Notes: generated by a model from the letters alone, not told the origin. DNA of 64,000 bases from Romeriopsis sp046049545 (GCA_046049545.1 JBJORF010000002.1:1-64000), one strand, 5' to 3'. Positions 32,042 to 41,602 are shown, counted from the stretch's first letter. Made by a program: numbers and translations.

Positions 32042-34345
32042 TCATTTTAGGGGATCGGTCGAATTGCCAGTCGAAGTAAACCTTAAGGTTTTGGCGCGGG
32101 CGATCGTGTACTGATTTTTACCGCTGTTTTTGGAGCGGTACATGGCGGTGTCGGCGACTTCGATCAATTGGCCGATCGTCGCGGCGTTCTGGGGATAGAG
32201 GCCGATGCCGATGCTGGTGGTGACATGGATCGCATTGCCCTCGATCGTGAATTCTTCGGCCAGGGTGGTGAGAATCTTCTGGGCGACGCGACGGGCGATC
32301 AGGGGGCCGGGGACATTCGGTAGCACCACGACAAATTCATCGCCGCCGAGCCGCGCCACGGTATCACTGCCCGCGCGCAGACAGGCTTGGAGCCGCTGGG
32401 CGACGGCTTGCAGCAGCAGATCGCCGATGCCATGGCCGAGGGTGTCGTTGACCGCTTTGAAGCCATCCAAATCGAGGAACAGTAGGGCAACTTGGTGGTG
32501 CGGGTGATTGGCGACGGTGGCGGCATCGATCGCCTGTTGCAGGCATTCCATGAACAGCTTGCGATTGGGCAAACCGGTCAGCGCATCGTGGTTGGCGAGG
32601 TAGCTGAGTTCGCTGTTGTCGAGGGAGAGCTGGTCGCGGGCGCGTTTGAGTTCTTCTTCGAGGGTTTTGCGTTCGGTGATGTCATGGATCACGCCGACAA
32701 GGAACTGGTTGCCCGCCCGATCGCGGTGCAGCGATCGCTTAGTGGCAATGTGAAAATGCTGCCCCTTCAGATTGACGAATTCCTCTTCAATTTCCTGCGG
32801 TTCCTGCCGCCCAAACACCCACTCGTCTTGATTCCGGAGCCACTGCGCCTGGGCCGCCGGAAAGACGTGATGGACAGTTTGGCCGAGCAGATCGGCGATC
32901 GGTGTGCCAATTAAGTCGGCATAGGCTTGATTGAGGACGATCCAACGCTGTTGGCGGTCTTTGACAAACACGGGATCAGGAATCGAGTCGATCACCTGGG
33001 CCAGAAATTCCTTCGATCGGTTCAGTTCTTGCTCCGTATGGGCGATGTAATTGGCCACAACAAAGGCCGCGCCGACCAAACCCAGGAGCGGCGGCAAGAC
33101 GGGCACAATCCACCCAGCCAGAAATGCCCCATAGGCCAAGCCGATCACCCCGATCGACGCCAAGCTAATCAACAGCGACGACTTCTGCGGCGATCGCAGC
33201 CGCCAACTGCTGTAGGTGCCCCAATAGGAGGCGACCCAGATCCAGAGCCATTCGACGGGTTCGGGCAGGGTTTGGAAAATGCCTTGGCCCGTGGTGGCGG
33301 CGCGGATCAGTTGGCTGATCAGATGGGCGTGGATCTCGACCCCACTCATCAGGGCGGGGCTGTCGGAGTTGTGGCTGAAGGGCGTGGCGAAGGTGTCTTT
33401 AAGGCTGTCGGCGCTGGAGCCAATCAAGACGATCCGATCGCGCAGCGCTGTCGGCGGCAGTTCGCCGCGCAGCACCTGAGTGGCCGAAAATTCCCGAAAT
33501 TGCGGGGAGGCCCCGCGATAGTTGGTCAAAATCTGATAGCCGCCGACATTCGCTTGGGTATAGAGGCCATCGTCGGCCCGCTGGAGGGCAGGGAGCCGCG
33601 CTTTGCCGAGTTGGAGGACGGGGGGACGATGATTGCCGGGGGCGGCTTGGGGGATGATTTGATGCTTGGCTTTGAGGTAATGCTGGGCAATTTTTAGGCC
33701 GAAGCTTTCGTAGAGATGGTGGCGCTCCGGGCTGGCGGGATCGGGCTGCACGGTCACGGTCCAATACAGGAGCGATCGGCGCACCCGCTGATCCACATCG
33801 AGGACAACATTATTAAAGCCTATTTGCTGTTTGGCGCTGAGAATCGCCGGGGCCCCGACTTGGATTGCATCGGCCAGTTGCGGTACGGTGCGGGCCTTGC
33901 CCTTCGGCGGCGCGAGGAGGGTAATGCCGAAAATGTTATCCTGAGCTTGAAAAATTCGGTTAATCGCGGGGCTGCCGTTGGCACTCTGGAGGTCACGATA
34001 AAAGTCGAGGCCGATGCTATGGGGCTGCTGCTGCTGGATTTGGGTCAGCAGTTCAGTGAGCTTGGTATCGCTCAGGGGCCATTGATTGAGGGTCTTGATG
34101 TCCGCTTCGGTGATGTTGATGATCACAATCTGCTCGTCCGGCGGCAAAGCGGGCCGATTGCGAAACCCTTGGTCAACAATCGCCAATTCCAAAGGCTGCA
34201 AGATCCCCAGGCTCCGCAGGCCGATCACACTCAAGGCCACTCCACTGGCGGTCAAGCACACACGACTCCGGTTCCAAAGCGATTGAAAACGCTGTTGGAG
34301 AGGCGCTGGAGGCAGCAATTGCCGTTGACGAGGAACTGGGAACAT
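32042..34345 (-). CDS. CHASE2-PAS-GGDEF diguanylate cyclase
   Basis: 767 aa membrane sensor. One helix near residues 30-46 leads into an extracytoplasmic CHASE2 domain (about 50-340, with IGLDFYRD and VLIGSSADSLKDTFATPF). Three more helices lie at about 370-441. A PAS domain follows (about 455-575, WIVLNQAYADLIG), then GGDEF (about 590-755) with the intact active site RLGGDEFVVVLP and FLDLDGFKAVNDTLGHG. It should make cyclic di-GMP. The inhibitory RxxD site is imperfect: RAGSD has one extra residue. No EAL domain. Confidence 0.92.
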   Translation of the reverse strand: MFPVPRQRQLLPPAPLQQRFQSLWNRSRVCLTASGVALSVIGLRSLGILQPLELAIVDQGFRNRPALPPDEQIVIINITEADIKTLNQWPLSDTKLTELLTQIQQQQPHSIGLDFYRDLQSANGSPAINRIFQAQDNIFGITLLAPPKGKARTVPQLADAIQVGAPAILSAKQQIGFNNVVLDVDQRVRRSLLYWTVTVQPDPASPERHHLYESFGLKIAQHYLKAKHQIIPQAAPGNHRPPVLQLGKARLPALQRADDGLYTQANVGGYQILTNYRGASPQFREFSATQVLRGELPPTALRDRIVLIGSSADSLKDTFATPFSHNSDSPALMSGVEIHAHLISQLIRAATTGQGIFQTLPEPVEWLWIWVASYWGTYSSWRLRSPQKSSLLISLASIGVIGLAYGAFLAGWIVPVLPPLLGLVGAAFVVANYIAHTEQELNRSKEFLAQVIDSIPDPVFVKDRQQRWIVLNQAYADLIGTPIADLLGQTVHHVFPAAQAQWLRNQDEWVFGRQEPQEIEEEFVNLKGQHFHIATKRSLHRDRAGNQFLVGVIHDITERKTLEEELKRARDQLSLDNSELSYLANHDALTGLPNRKLFMECLQQAIDAATVANHPHHQVALLFLDLDGFKAVNDTLGHGIGDLLLQAVAQRLQACLRAGSDTVARLGGDEFVVVLPNVPGPLIARRVAQKILTTLAEEFTIEGNAIHVTTSIGIGLYPQNAATIGQLIEVADTAMYRSKNSGKNQYTIARAKTLRFTSTGNSTDPLK

Positions 34346-34406
34346 CAGGGGAAACGACTAGTCCTAGGGGGACTATACCTGGTTGCTCGAACTGATCGCA
34401 ACGGGG

Positions 34407-35396
34407 TTAGCGAGTCTTGGCCGCTATCCACTGAATCACCTGTTGGCCAATTTGCCGGGGCGCTTCACCGGGGGCGAGGCCCAGCCGATCGGCTTCGCGA
34501 ATCCCCGTGGGGCTGGTGACATTGACTTCCGTCAGATAGCCGCCGATTACATCGATGCCGACGAAGTACAGTCCGTCGCGCTTCAGGGCCGGGGCGACCT
34601 GGGCGCAGATCTGCCGATCACGATCGGTCAGCGGTGCGGCTTCAGCCCGTCCACCGACGGCCATATTGCCGCGAAAATCTTCGCCCGTGGGGACGCGATT
34701 CACGGTGCCGATCGGTTCCCCGTCTAGCAGAATAATCCGCTTATCGCCCAACTTCGCATCGGGCAGGTAGGTCTGGGCCATGATCGGCACCGTGCCTTGC
34801 TGGGTGCTGATTTCGACCAGGGAATTGAAATTGCGATCGCCGGGTTCCAGGAACAGGATGCCTTCGCCGGCTTTCCCGCCAAGGGGCTTCAAGACAGCGG
34901 CGCCCTGCTGAGCAAGAAATTCCCGCAGCACCCGTTTATCTTGACTGACGATCGTCTTGGGGATCGCCTCGGCAAATTGTAGGGCATACATCTTCTCGTT
35001 AGCCGCGCGAATGCCCTGGGGCCGATTCAGCACCAGGGTCTTGGCCGGGTCGATGTAGTCGAGGATGTAGGTGGTGTAGAGGTAAGCCGTATTCACCGGG
35101 GGATCAACCCGCATGAACAGTGCCTGCATCTGCTCCAACGGCTGATGCGAGGCTTCCCCGAGGCTATACCAAGGCTGCGGCGCGACCCAATGGCCATGCT
35201 CCAGTGTGACCGGATGGATCGTCACGGGCTGGAGCGTCCCCCAAGCCTTGCCGTCAATCACGCTGAGCTGCTGGTACTGGGCAATCCAAACTTGATGTCC
35301 CAGCACCGAGGCCGCTTCCATCATGGCGACGCTGGAATCGTGGGTGGGATCAAGTTTGGCGATCGGATCGATGATAAAGGCAATGTTCACGCCCAT
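34407..35396 (-). CDS. gshB: Glutathione synthetase
   Basis: 329 aa ATP-grasp enzyme that joins glycine to gamma-glutamylcysteine. It starts MGVNIAFIIDPIAKL; the ATP-grasp residues are KPLGGKAGEGI and the C-terminal metal site is in VGIDVIGGYLTEVNVTSPTG. Full length for the cyanobacterial family. ATG 35396. It begins 6 bp after grxC on the same strand, so glutathione synthesis and a glutathione-using oxidoreductase are made together. The CHASE2-GGDEF gene follows after 61 bp. Confidence 0.96.
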   Translation of the reverse strand: MGVNIAFIIDPIAKLDPTHDSSVAMMEAASVLGHQVWIAQYQQLSVIDGKAWGTLQPVTIHPVTLEHGHWVAPQPWYSLGEASHQPLEQMQALFMRVDPPVNTAYLYTTYILDYIDPAKTLVLNRPQGIRAANEKMYALQFAEAIPKTIVSQDKRVLREFLAQQGAAVLKPLGGKAGEGILFLEPGDRNFNSLVEISTQQGTVPIMAQTYLPDAKLGDKRIILLDGEPIGTVNRVPTGEDFRGNMAVGGRAEAAPLTDRDRQICAQVAPALKRDGLYFVGIDVIGGYLTEVNVTSPTGIREADRLGLAPGEAPRQIGQQVIQWIAAKTR

Positions 35397-35402
35397 CGGC
35401 TC

Positions 35403-35663
35403 CTAGCTTGCGAGTAGCGGATCAAGACCGCCCTGGGCATCCAAGGCATGGATGTCATCGCAGCCGCCAATGTGCTGATCATTGATGAAAATTTGGGGCA
35501 CCGATCGCTTGCCGCCCGTGCGCTCTGCCATCTTGTCCCGGCCCGGTTCGTCCCCATCCAGGGAATATTCAGTGAAAGTAACGCCTTTGCTGTTCAGCAG
35601 CTTTTTAGCGCGGATACAGTAGGGGCAAGTGCTCCAGGTATAGATCTCAACGGTCGCAGCCAT
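35403..35663 (-). CDS. grxC: Glutaredoxin (GrxC type)
   Basis: 86 aa dithiol glutaredoxin. Active site CPYC in WSTCPYCIRAKKLL at residues 14-17; the glutathione-binding TVPQ-loop appears as SVPQIFIN and the GG turn as IGGCDD. It reduces disulfides and mixed disulfides with glutathione. ATG 35663. It heads an operon with gshB. Confidence 0.95.
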   Translation of the reverse strand: MAATVEIYTWSTCPYCIRAKKLLNSKGVTFTEYSLDGDEPGRDKMAERTGGKRSVPQIFINDQHIGGCDDIHALDAQGGLDPLLAS

Positions 35664-35877
35664 AGGTATGGGGTTAAATTTAGAACAAGACTCATTGTAA
35701 GGGCTTTAAAGTCTCCATGAATCCCGATTCGGCGTGAAGGCCTGGTATTTAGAATAGAAAATAGGGCATAACAGGTTGCACTGAGATATTGTGCGGTGCT
35801 GGAAACCCGGTTGAAAAGTTGTCCGTCTTAGGCCGAGTCTGGCCGACGATGATTGACCAGTCGCAGTGAACGGTTGT

Positions 35878-35913
35878 TTTTCTCAAATCGTTGTATTTTC
35901 TCAAATCGTTGTA
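35878..35913. repeat. Two-copy 18-bp direct repeat
   Basis: TTTTCTCAAATCGTTGTA occurs twice without change (35878-35895 and 35896-35913), 15 bp before the start codon of the L,D-transpeptidase gene. It lies in the 5' untranslated region and could be a regulatory or slippage-prone site. Confidence 0.9.
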
Positions 35914-35927
35914 TCTTGCTAAATCCT

Positions 35928-36608
35928 ATGCGTCTTCCGAGTTATGTTCGCCCGCTATCCACATTGCTGATTGGTGGCTGTTGGGGGGTGGTACTGTCCC
36001 CGTCGGCGATCGCGCAAACTGCTGCTGCACCGCTGCCCGCCGCGCCCTTACCCGCCGTTGTTCCAGCGAATTCCGTTCCACCCAGCGCACCCCTGAGTAG
36101 CGCTCCGGGGAACATCGTGGCCCCGATCGTGCCGACGCTGCCCCCGGTTGTCCCACCGACGGCGGCCCCACCCGCCGTTTTGCCCCCCACGGCAGCCGCC
36201 AAAGCGGCCCCCAAAGCCGATGTCCTGCGACTGTTGCTGAAGCGTGGTGAGCGTCGGGTCTACGTCTACAAAAACGACAAGGTGATGGCGAAATATCCGG
36301 TCGCCGTAGGCAAAAAAGGTTGGGAAACCCCGATCGGGAAGTTCACCGTGCTGACCATGGAAGAGAATCCCACTTTCAAGAGCTTTAAGACCGGGCGGAT
36401 TATCCCGCCAGGGCCAGACAATCCGCTGGGCGTACGCTGGATTGGGATCTGGACTGATGGTGCGACGCAGTTGGGGTTCCATGGCACCAATGAGCCAGAA
36501 CTAATTGGCCAAGCGGTTTCCCATGGCTGTATTCGAATGTTGAACAAAGACGTGGTGAAATTGTACAGCGTTGTCCAAGAAGGCACAGTCGTGGAAGTGG
36601 TGCCCTAG
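35928..36608 (+). CDS. L,D-transpeptidase (YkuD domain), exported
   Basis: 226 aa. A signal peptide covers residues 1-30 (LSTLLIGGCWGVVLSPSAIAQ). A Pro/Ala-rich linker follows to about residue 95. The YkuD domain (about 100-226) carries HGTNEPELIG and the catalytic SHGCIRM. Such enzymes make 3-3 peptidoglycan cross-links or attach proteins. ATG 35928 is chosen because it opens the signal peptide; the upstream frame to 35853 translates the 18-bp repeats. It converges on the LCP gene (42-bp gap). Confidence 0.9.
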   Translation: MRLPSYVRPLSTLLIGGCWGVVLSPSAIAQTAAAPLPAAPLPAVVPANSVPPSAPLSSAPGNIVAPIVPTLPPVVPPTAAPPAVLPPTAAAKAAPKADVLRLLLKRGERRVYVYKNDKVMAKYPVAVGKKGWETPIGKFTVLTMEENPTFKSFKTGRIIPPGPDNPLGVRWIGIWTDGATQLGFHGTNEPELIGQAVSHGCIRMLNKDVVKLYSVVQEGTVVEVVP

Positions 36609-36650
36609 GGGATCAAGCGCCCAGATGGCGATCACGGCCGTTCCCGGCTC

Positions 36651-37967
36651 CTACGGTTGCCCGATCGCCAACCCCTGCCAATCGTTCCCTACCCGAATCG
36701 TCAAATCCGAATCCAAATCCCCGGTCGATTCAGCGGCAATCTGCGGAATCCGTAAATCCTGTTGCAACTGCTTCGCGACCTTTAGCTGGCCGCCCTGCAC
36801 AATCACTTGGCTTGTGGGTTCGGTCTCGCTCCAAGCCGGAATCACAAACACCCGGTTGTATCCCTGGCGGATCAAGTGATCCGCCAGCTTATTCGCTGCT
36901 TCTGGTTCGTTTGCAGCATTCTGAATCGCGATCCGCAGATCCGCTGGGGCGATCGCGGCCGTTCCGCTGGTATCCGTCTGCTGAAAATATTCCTGCAAAA
37001 TCCGATCGCGCCCCGCTGTATCCATCACCCAGTAGCTCGCCCGAAATTCATCTTGACCACTGAAGCGACCGGGTAGCAGCACCATTTGAAAGTCCTTCTG
37101 ATCCATCTTGAGGCCAAGATTAATCAGGGCCATCATTTCCTCAAAGGTGAGGTTGGTGTCGATATATTGCTCCATCGCTTTGATGATGCTGGGAATGCGG
37201 GCGATCGTCAGGGGATTGCCGACCTGTTCGCGCATTGCCTTAAGCAAAGCCTGCTGCCGCTGGACGCGGCCAATGTCCCCAAAGTCATCGTTACGGAACC
37301 GGGCAAATTGTTCGGCCTGTTCACCGCTGAGGTGCTGCCAGCCAGCTTTGAGGTCAATGTTGAGTTTTTGGGTTTTGTCTTCGTACTGCATGTCCTTGGG
37401 GACATAGAGCCGCACGCCGCCGAGGTGATTGACCAGTTCACGGAAGGCTTCAGTGCTGACCCGGACGTAACGATCGATTTCCACGCCGTTCAGTGCGCCG
37501 GCGACACTCTCGCGGGCCAGGAGTGGCCCACCGCTAGCATTGGCTTGGTTGATTTTAGTGAGGCCAATGCCAGGGACTTCGACTTGGGTATCGCGGGGAA
37601 TGGAGAGCATCGTGACCCGATTTTCCGTAGGGTCAATTCGCAACAGCAGCATCGTGTCGCTGCGACCACTGAACATCGCCGCGCGGCCCGTCGCTTCAGG
37701 TACGCGATCGATGCCCATAATCAAGACTGTGACGGGGCGAGAGACTTTGTACTGAAATCCATTTTTGACCAGGCCGCCGAGCAAGCGTTGACCTTCGCGG
37801 GGGGAGACTGCGCCGGGAATGGGAATCGTGACCGCAACTAATGCGCCGAGACTCGCGGCGATTAAGCCGATGCTGCCAACTAAACCCAAGCGTCCCAGCC
37901 ACTTGCCGACCTGAGATGAGGCGGGACGGAGACGTGCCGATGGAACTGGCTTCGATTCATCGGCCAT
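36651..37967 (-). CDS. LytR-CpsA-Psr (LCP) family ligase
   Basis: 438 aa. One membrane helix at about 25-48 (LVGSIGLIAASLGALVAV), then the LCP domain (about 80-260) with MGIDR, GRSDTMLLLRIDP, SIPRDTQVEVPG and the later RNDDFGDIGRVQRQQ. A LytR_C-like domain lies at about 335-425. LCP enzymes transfer lipid-linked glycans to peptidoglycan or other acceptors. ATG 37967 starts just before the helix; the frame is open to 38012. In a window with mannose-sugar and peptidoglycan genes it fits an envelope-glycan role. Confidence 0.9.
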   Translation of the reverse strand: MADESKPVPSARLRPASSQVGKWLGRLGLVGSIGLIAASLGALVAVTIPIPGAVSPREGQRLLGGLVKNGFQYKVSRPVTVLIMGIDRVPEATGRAAMFSGRSDTMLLLRIDPTENRVTMLSIPRDTQVEVPGIGLTKINQANASGGPLLARESVAGALNGVEIDRYVRVSTEAFRELVNHLGGVRLYVPKDMQYEDKTQKLNIDLKAGWQHLSGEQAEQFARFRNDDFGDIGRVQRQQALLKAMREQVGNPLTIARIPSIIKAMEQYIDTNLTFEEMMALINLGLKMDQKDFQMVLLPGRFSGQDEFRASYWVMDTAGRDRILQEYFQQTDTSGTAAIAPADLRIAIQNAANEPEAANKLADHLIRQGYNRVFVIPAWSETEPTSQVIVQGGQLKVAKQLQQDLRIPQIAAESTGDLDSDLTIRVGNDWQGLAIGQP

Positions 37968-38267
37968 GGGGTTCAACTGATCCTCACTACGAACGCGCTC
38001 CCAACTCCTCACAGATTCTCACCCTCATCGCTGATTGATCAAGTGGATGTGCCGATCCCGGTGCCTGGGCCTTCATCATGGTAAATCCCCCCGGTCACCG
38101 CGATCGGCAATTCTGGCGGAAATTCATTGGCCCCGGCGCAAATCCTACCTGAGTTCTCCACGATCGCGCGTCCAGGTTCCGGAAATAATTTTGCCGGGGT
38201 TTCGGAGGTGTTGCGTATAAAATGATTCAGTACTTCACTAAAAATTAGGCATTGCCCCCAATCGACG

Positions 38268-39332
38268 ATGGCTCAACCGACTTTGATTCCTGTGATTCTG
38301 GCTGGCGGTAAAGGTGAGCGGTTTTGGCCACTGAGCCGCCGCGCCCGCCCGAAGCAGTTCCTTTGCCTGGATGGGGGCGATCGCAGTTTGCTGCAAGCAA
38401 CGGCCGATCGGTTACTCGACACCGCTGGCGGCTGGGAGAATCTCTGGGTCGTGACGGCTTCGCACCTGGAATCCGGAATGCGCGAACAGTTGCCGGCAAT
38501 GCCCGCCGCGAATTTGCTGGTCGAACCCGAGGGCCGCGATACTGCTCCGGCAGTGGCTTGGAGCGCGATCGAAGTGGCCAAGCGCTACGGCGAAGATGCG
38601 ATCGTCGGATTTTTCCCGGCGGATCACTGGATTGCGGACTTAGACATTTTCCAGGGGACACTGGCGGCAGCAGCAGCCATGGCGGCGGAATCCGATGTGA
38701 TTGTCACCCTCGGAATTGCGCCCGCCTACGCTTCCACGGGCTACGGGTACATTGAGCAGGGCGAAGGCTGCGGTGAATACAATGGCTTCCCGGCCTATCG
38801 GGTGAATCGCTTTACCGAGAAGCCCGATCTTCAGACCGCCCAGGAATTTGTCGCGAGCGGGCGGTTTAGCTGGAACGGCGGCATGTTTGTGTTTAAGGCA
38901 TCGACGGTGCTGCGGGAATTGGCCCAGCATACGCCGGAACTCTTGGAACCCCTGCAAGCCAAGGGAGTCGCGGCCTACGGCGAAGTGCCGAAAATCAGCA
39001 TTGACTACGCCCTGATGGAAAAAACCACCAAAGCCGTGGTGATGCCCGTGAAATTTGGCTGGGATGACTTGGGGGACTGGGGGGCAATCGATCGGCTCAA
39101 CCGCTCCGATGCCCCGAACGTCGAACTGGCCCAGCATGTGGGCCTCGACACTCAAGGCGCATTGCTCTACTCCACCAGTGAAGATGACCTGATCGTAACG
39201 ATCGGCATGGATGATGCGGTGATCGTCCGCGACGGCAACGTCACGCTGGTTGCCCGCAAAGACCGCACCCAGGACATCAAAGCGGTGTTGAAGCAGTTGC
39301 AGGAATTGCCGCAGTACCGGGATCTGCTGTAG
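38268..39332 (+). CDS. manC: Mannose-1-phosphate guanylyltransferase
   Basis: 354 aa nucleotidyltransferase that makes GDP-mannose from GTP and mannose 1-phosphate. The NTP motif is LAGGKGERFWPLSRRARPKQ near residue 11; FFPADHWI and FTEKPD match the family, as does NGGMFVFKA. It lacks the extra C-terminal isomerase domain found in bifunctional AlgA/ManC, so it is the single-domain type. Its 3' end overlaps the convergent YheT-like gene by 56 bp. It supplies the substrate for the gmd enzyme at 14570. Confidence 0.93.
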   Translation: MAQPTLIPVILAGGKGERFWPLSRRARPKQFLCLDGGDRSLLQATADRLLDTAGGWENLWVVTASHLESGMREQLPAMPAANLLVEPEGRDTAPAVAWSAIEVAKRYGEDAIVGFFPADHWIADLDIFQGTLAAAAAMAAESDVIVTLGIAPAYASTGYGYIEQGEGCGEYNGFPAYRVNRFTEKPDLQTAQEFVASGRFSWNGGMFVFKASTVLRELAQHTPELLEPLQAKGVAAYGEVPKISIDYALMEKTTKAVVMPVKFGWDDLGDWGAIDRLNRSDAPNVELAQHVGLDTQGALLYSTSEDDLIVTIGMDDAVIVRDGNVTLVARKDRTQDIKAVLKQLQELPQYRDLL

Positions 39333-40380
39333 GGCGTTGCTGATCGAGCCAATCCAACAGCCGATTCCAGGCCCACCAGCGATCGGGATCGGCCCATTGG
39401 TGTTGGCATTGTTTACTGGCGACATAGCCGACATGACCGCCGTACTGGGTCAGCGTCAGGGCGATCGCCGGGTTCGCCTGGGCGAGCGTCGCGAGTTCCG
39501 CTGCGAGTTCGGGGGCAAAGAGGGGATCGTCGGCAGCGTAAAGCATGTAAGTGGGGCGGGCCAGTTCCGGCAGAAAGTAAATCGGACTGGTGGCGGCATA
39601 GTAGTCCTCCGTTGTCGCAAACCCTAAAGTCTGAATCACCAATTCATGGTCAAAGCCCCGAATCGTCTTCACCCGCGCGATCGCATCTGGGTCAAGACTG
39701 CCAGGGTGGGCCGCTGCAAGATTTTCTACCATGATCCGCAGTTGCTTGACGATCGCCCGTTCGACAATCCGCCCCCGACGGCTCTGCTGCAAAATATCCA
39801 GGGAACGGTTCGACTCGATCGAGGGGCAAACCACCGCCCCGCCACCGAAATCCGCCGGATTCAAGCCCAAATCTGCGCCGCGCTCCTGGGCTGTCTTCAC
39901 GCCCCACAGCGCCAATTGTCCGCCCAGCGAATAGCCGACAAACCAAAACGGCCCCGGATAGCCCATCGCCTGCGCTTGGGCCGCAATCCGCACAAAGTCT
40001 TCGCCTTCATAGATTCCATCACTGGTCAGTTCCGGGGACTGCTGCGCCGTCTGTCCATGGCCGCGCCAGTCGAACAGCACCACCCCGTACCCACGCGCGA
40101 TCGCCTTGCGCCCCAGGATTTGCAAAAACCACTGATTGTCCAAGCTGCCTGTAATTCCATAAGTCCCGACAATCGTGCCCCGCATGCCCCCCTGGGGCTG
40201 TGCCATCTGGCCAAAAATCGATGTCCCCTTGGCTCCCTGGAACACATGATCGCGGTAATCCGGTACGGGCAGCGCGATCGTCGATTCCCAGTTACGGCCC
40301 GCCCGCAACGCCACATAAACCGTCATCAGAAAGCCATTTTTCAATAGCCAGGGTGGGGAAAAACGCGGTAGCTCGGACAT
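39277..40380 (-). CDS. Alpha/beta hydrolase, YheT family
   Basis: 367 aa. The nucleophile elbow is GYSLGG, the acid is in YAADDPLF and the His in YGGHVGYV, so the triad is complete. FDWRGHGQT is the family's GHG-like motif. Function of YheT hydrolases is poorly known; esterase activity is likely. The last 19 residues (RPTADPGTAAIPATASTPL) are coded antisense to the end of manC and look like a late extension. ATG 40380; divergent from rpaA. Confidence 0.85.
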   Translation of the reverse strand: MSELPRFSPPWLLKNGFLMTVYVALRAGRNWESTIALPVPDYRDHVFQGAKGTSIFGQMAQPQGGMRGTIVGTYGITGSLDNQWFLQILGRKAIARGYGVVLFDWRGHGQTAQQSPELTSDGIYEGEDFVRIAAQAQAMGYPGPFWFVGYSLGGQLALWGVKTAQERGADLGLNPADFGGGAVVCPSIESNRSLDILQQSRRGRIVERAIVKQLRIMVENLAAAHPGSLDPDAIARVKTIRGFDHELVIQTLGFATTEDYYAATSPIYFLPELARPTYMLYAADDPLFAPELAAELATLAQANPAIALTLTQYGGHVGYVASKQCQHQWADPDRWWAWNRLLDWLDQQRPTADPGTAAIPATASTPL

Positions 40381-40843
40381 AGAACAGCGATCGGCAGCGA
40401 TGGGTGAAACGGCCCCACGATCGTAGTCCCAAAGGGTGCCCGATCGTGGGCCATCATCGGAGAAATCTTAAAACAATCGGAAGAATCAATGATTCATTTT
40501 TGCGACAATGCTGCTTTTCAGTAACAATTTGAGATGATTTCAAGACTGGGCTATAACCTTGAAAATCGCCTCTCAGCAGGGCTTTTGTCAAATGATTAAA
40601 ATTTTTTCGGGGTCGATTTATTGCAGAAAATTCATCAAAGCAGTCAATTCTGGTGAGGCTTTAAATTACTTTGCATAACGTTTGCTTCCGAAACTGTCCC
40701 CTATAATTTGAGACAAAGCAACGCCTCGCCATAGGCACACCCAATCCTCATTATTCCACCCTCGGGAGCCTTTTAACGGTCCTGTCTGCTCCCTGCAACC
40801 CCGTCTGTATCAATCGCTGTTTAACCAAAGATGGTCTTTACCC
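40381..40843. promoter_or_regulatory. Divergent regulatory region upstream of rpaA
   Basis: 463 bp without a gene. The half near rpaA is AT-rich, unlike the rest of the window. TATAAT at 40712-40717 is a perfect -10 box about 130 bp before the rpaA start; I see no good -35 box at the right distance, so it may need an activator. The long leader (about 120 nt) could hold translational control. No riboswitch recognised. Confidence 0.45.
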
Positions 40844-41569
40844 ATGCCCCGTATTCTGGTTGTCGATGACGATATTGCCATTTCTGAACTGGTCGCTGTC
40901 AATCTTGAGATGGCGGGTTATGAAGTCATTCAAGGTGAAGATGGCATCAAAGGTCAGGCCCTCGCGTTACAGATGCAGCCCGACTTAATCATGCTCGACT
41001 TGATGTTACCCAAAGTCGATGGCTTCACGGTCTGTCAGCGTTTGCGCCGCGACGATCGCACCGCCGACATTCCGGTGATCATGCTCACCGCCCTCGGTCA
41101 AACCAAAGACAAAGTCGAAGGTTTCAACTCCGGGGCCGATGATTACTTGACCAAGCCCTTTGAAGTCGAAGAAATGCTGGCGCGGGTGCGGGCCTTGCTA
41201 CGTCGCACCGATCGCATTCCCCAAGCGGCCAAGCACAGCGAAATCCTCAACCATGGCCCATTGACCCTGGTGCCCGAGCGCTTCGAAGCGATTTGGTTTG
41301 GCAAAACCGTTAAACTCACCCACCTCGAATTTGACCTCCTGCACTGCCTCTTGCAGCGGCATGGTCAGACCGTATCGCCCAGCGAGATTCTCAAAGAAGT
41401 CTGGGGCTACGACCCGAACGACGACATCGAGACCATCCGCGTCCATGTGCGGCACCTGCGCACCAAGCTCGAACCCGATCCCCGCCATCCGCAGTACATC
41501 AAAACCGTCTACGGTGCCGGATATTGCCTCGAAATCCCCGTCGCCGCCGTTGATGAATTAACCGCGTAG
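40844..41569 (+). CDS. rpaA: Response regulator RpaA
   Basis: 241 aa OmpR/PhoB-type regulator. The receiver domain (1-120) has D9/D10, phospho-acceptor D52 in MLDLMLPKVDGF and the TKPF lysine. The winged-helix domain lies at about 140-235 (WGYDPNDDIETIRVHVRHLR). The start MPRILVVDDDIAISELVAVNLEMAGY and the GFNSGADDYLTKPFEVEEML run match RpaA rather than RpaB. RpaA is the main clock-output transcription factor, phosphorylated by SasA and dephosphorylated by CikA in S. elongatus. A strong terminator follows. Confidence 0.93.
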   Translation: MPRILVVDDDIAISELVAVNLEMAGYEVIQGEDGIKGQALALQMQPDLIMLDLMLPKVDGFTVCQRLRRDDRTADIPVIMLTALGQTKDKVEGFNSGADDYLTKPFEVEEMLARVRALLRRTDRIPQAAKHSEILNHGPLTLVPERFEAIWFGKTVKLTHLEFDLLHCLLQRHGQTVSPSEILKEVWGYDPNDDIETIRVHVRHLRTKLEPDPRHPQYIKTVYGAGYCLEIPVAAVDELTA

Positions 41570-41602
41570 GGTGGCAATACCCACCGCGATCTCACGCCCT
41601 CC

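Noticed and set aside
37086..37841. Plus-strand frame (251 codons) opposite the LCP gene
   Set aside because: Antisense shadow of a clearly conserved LCP protein.
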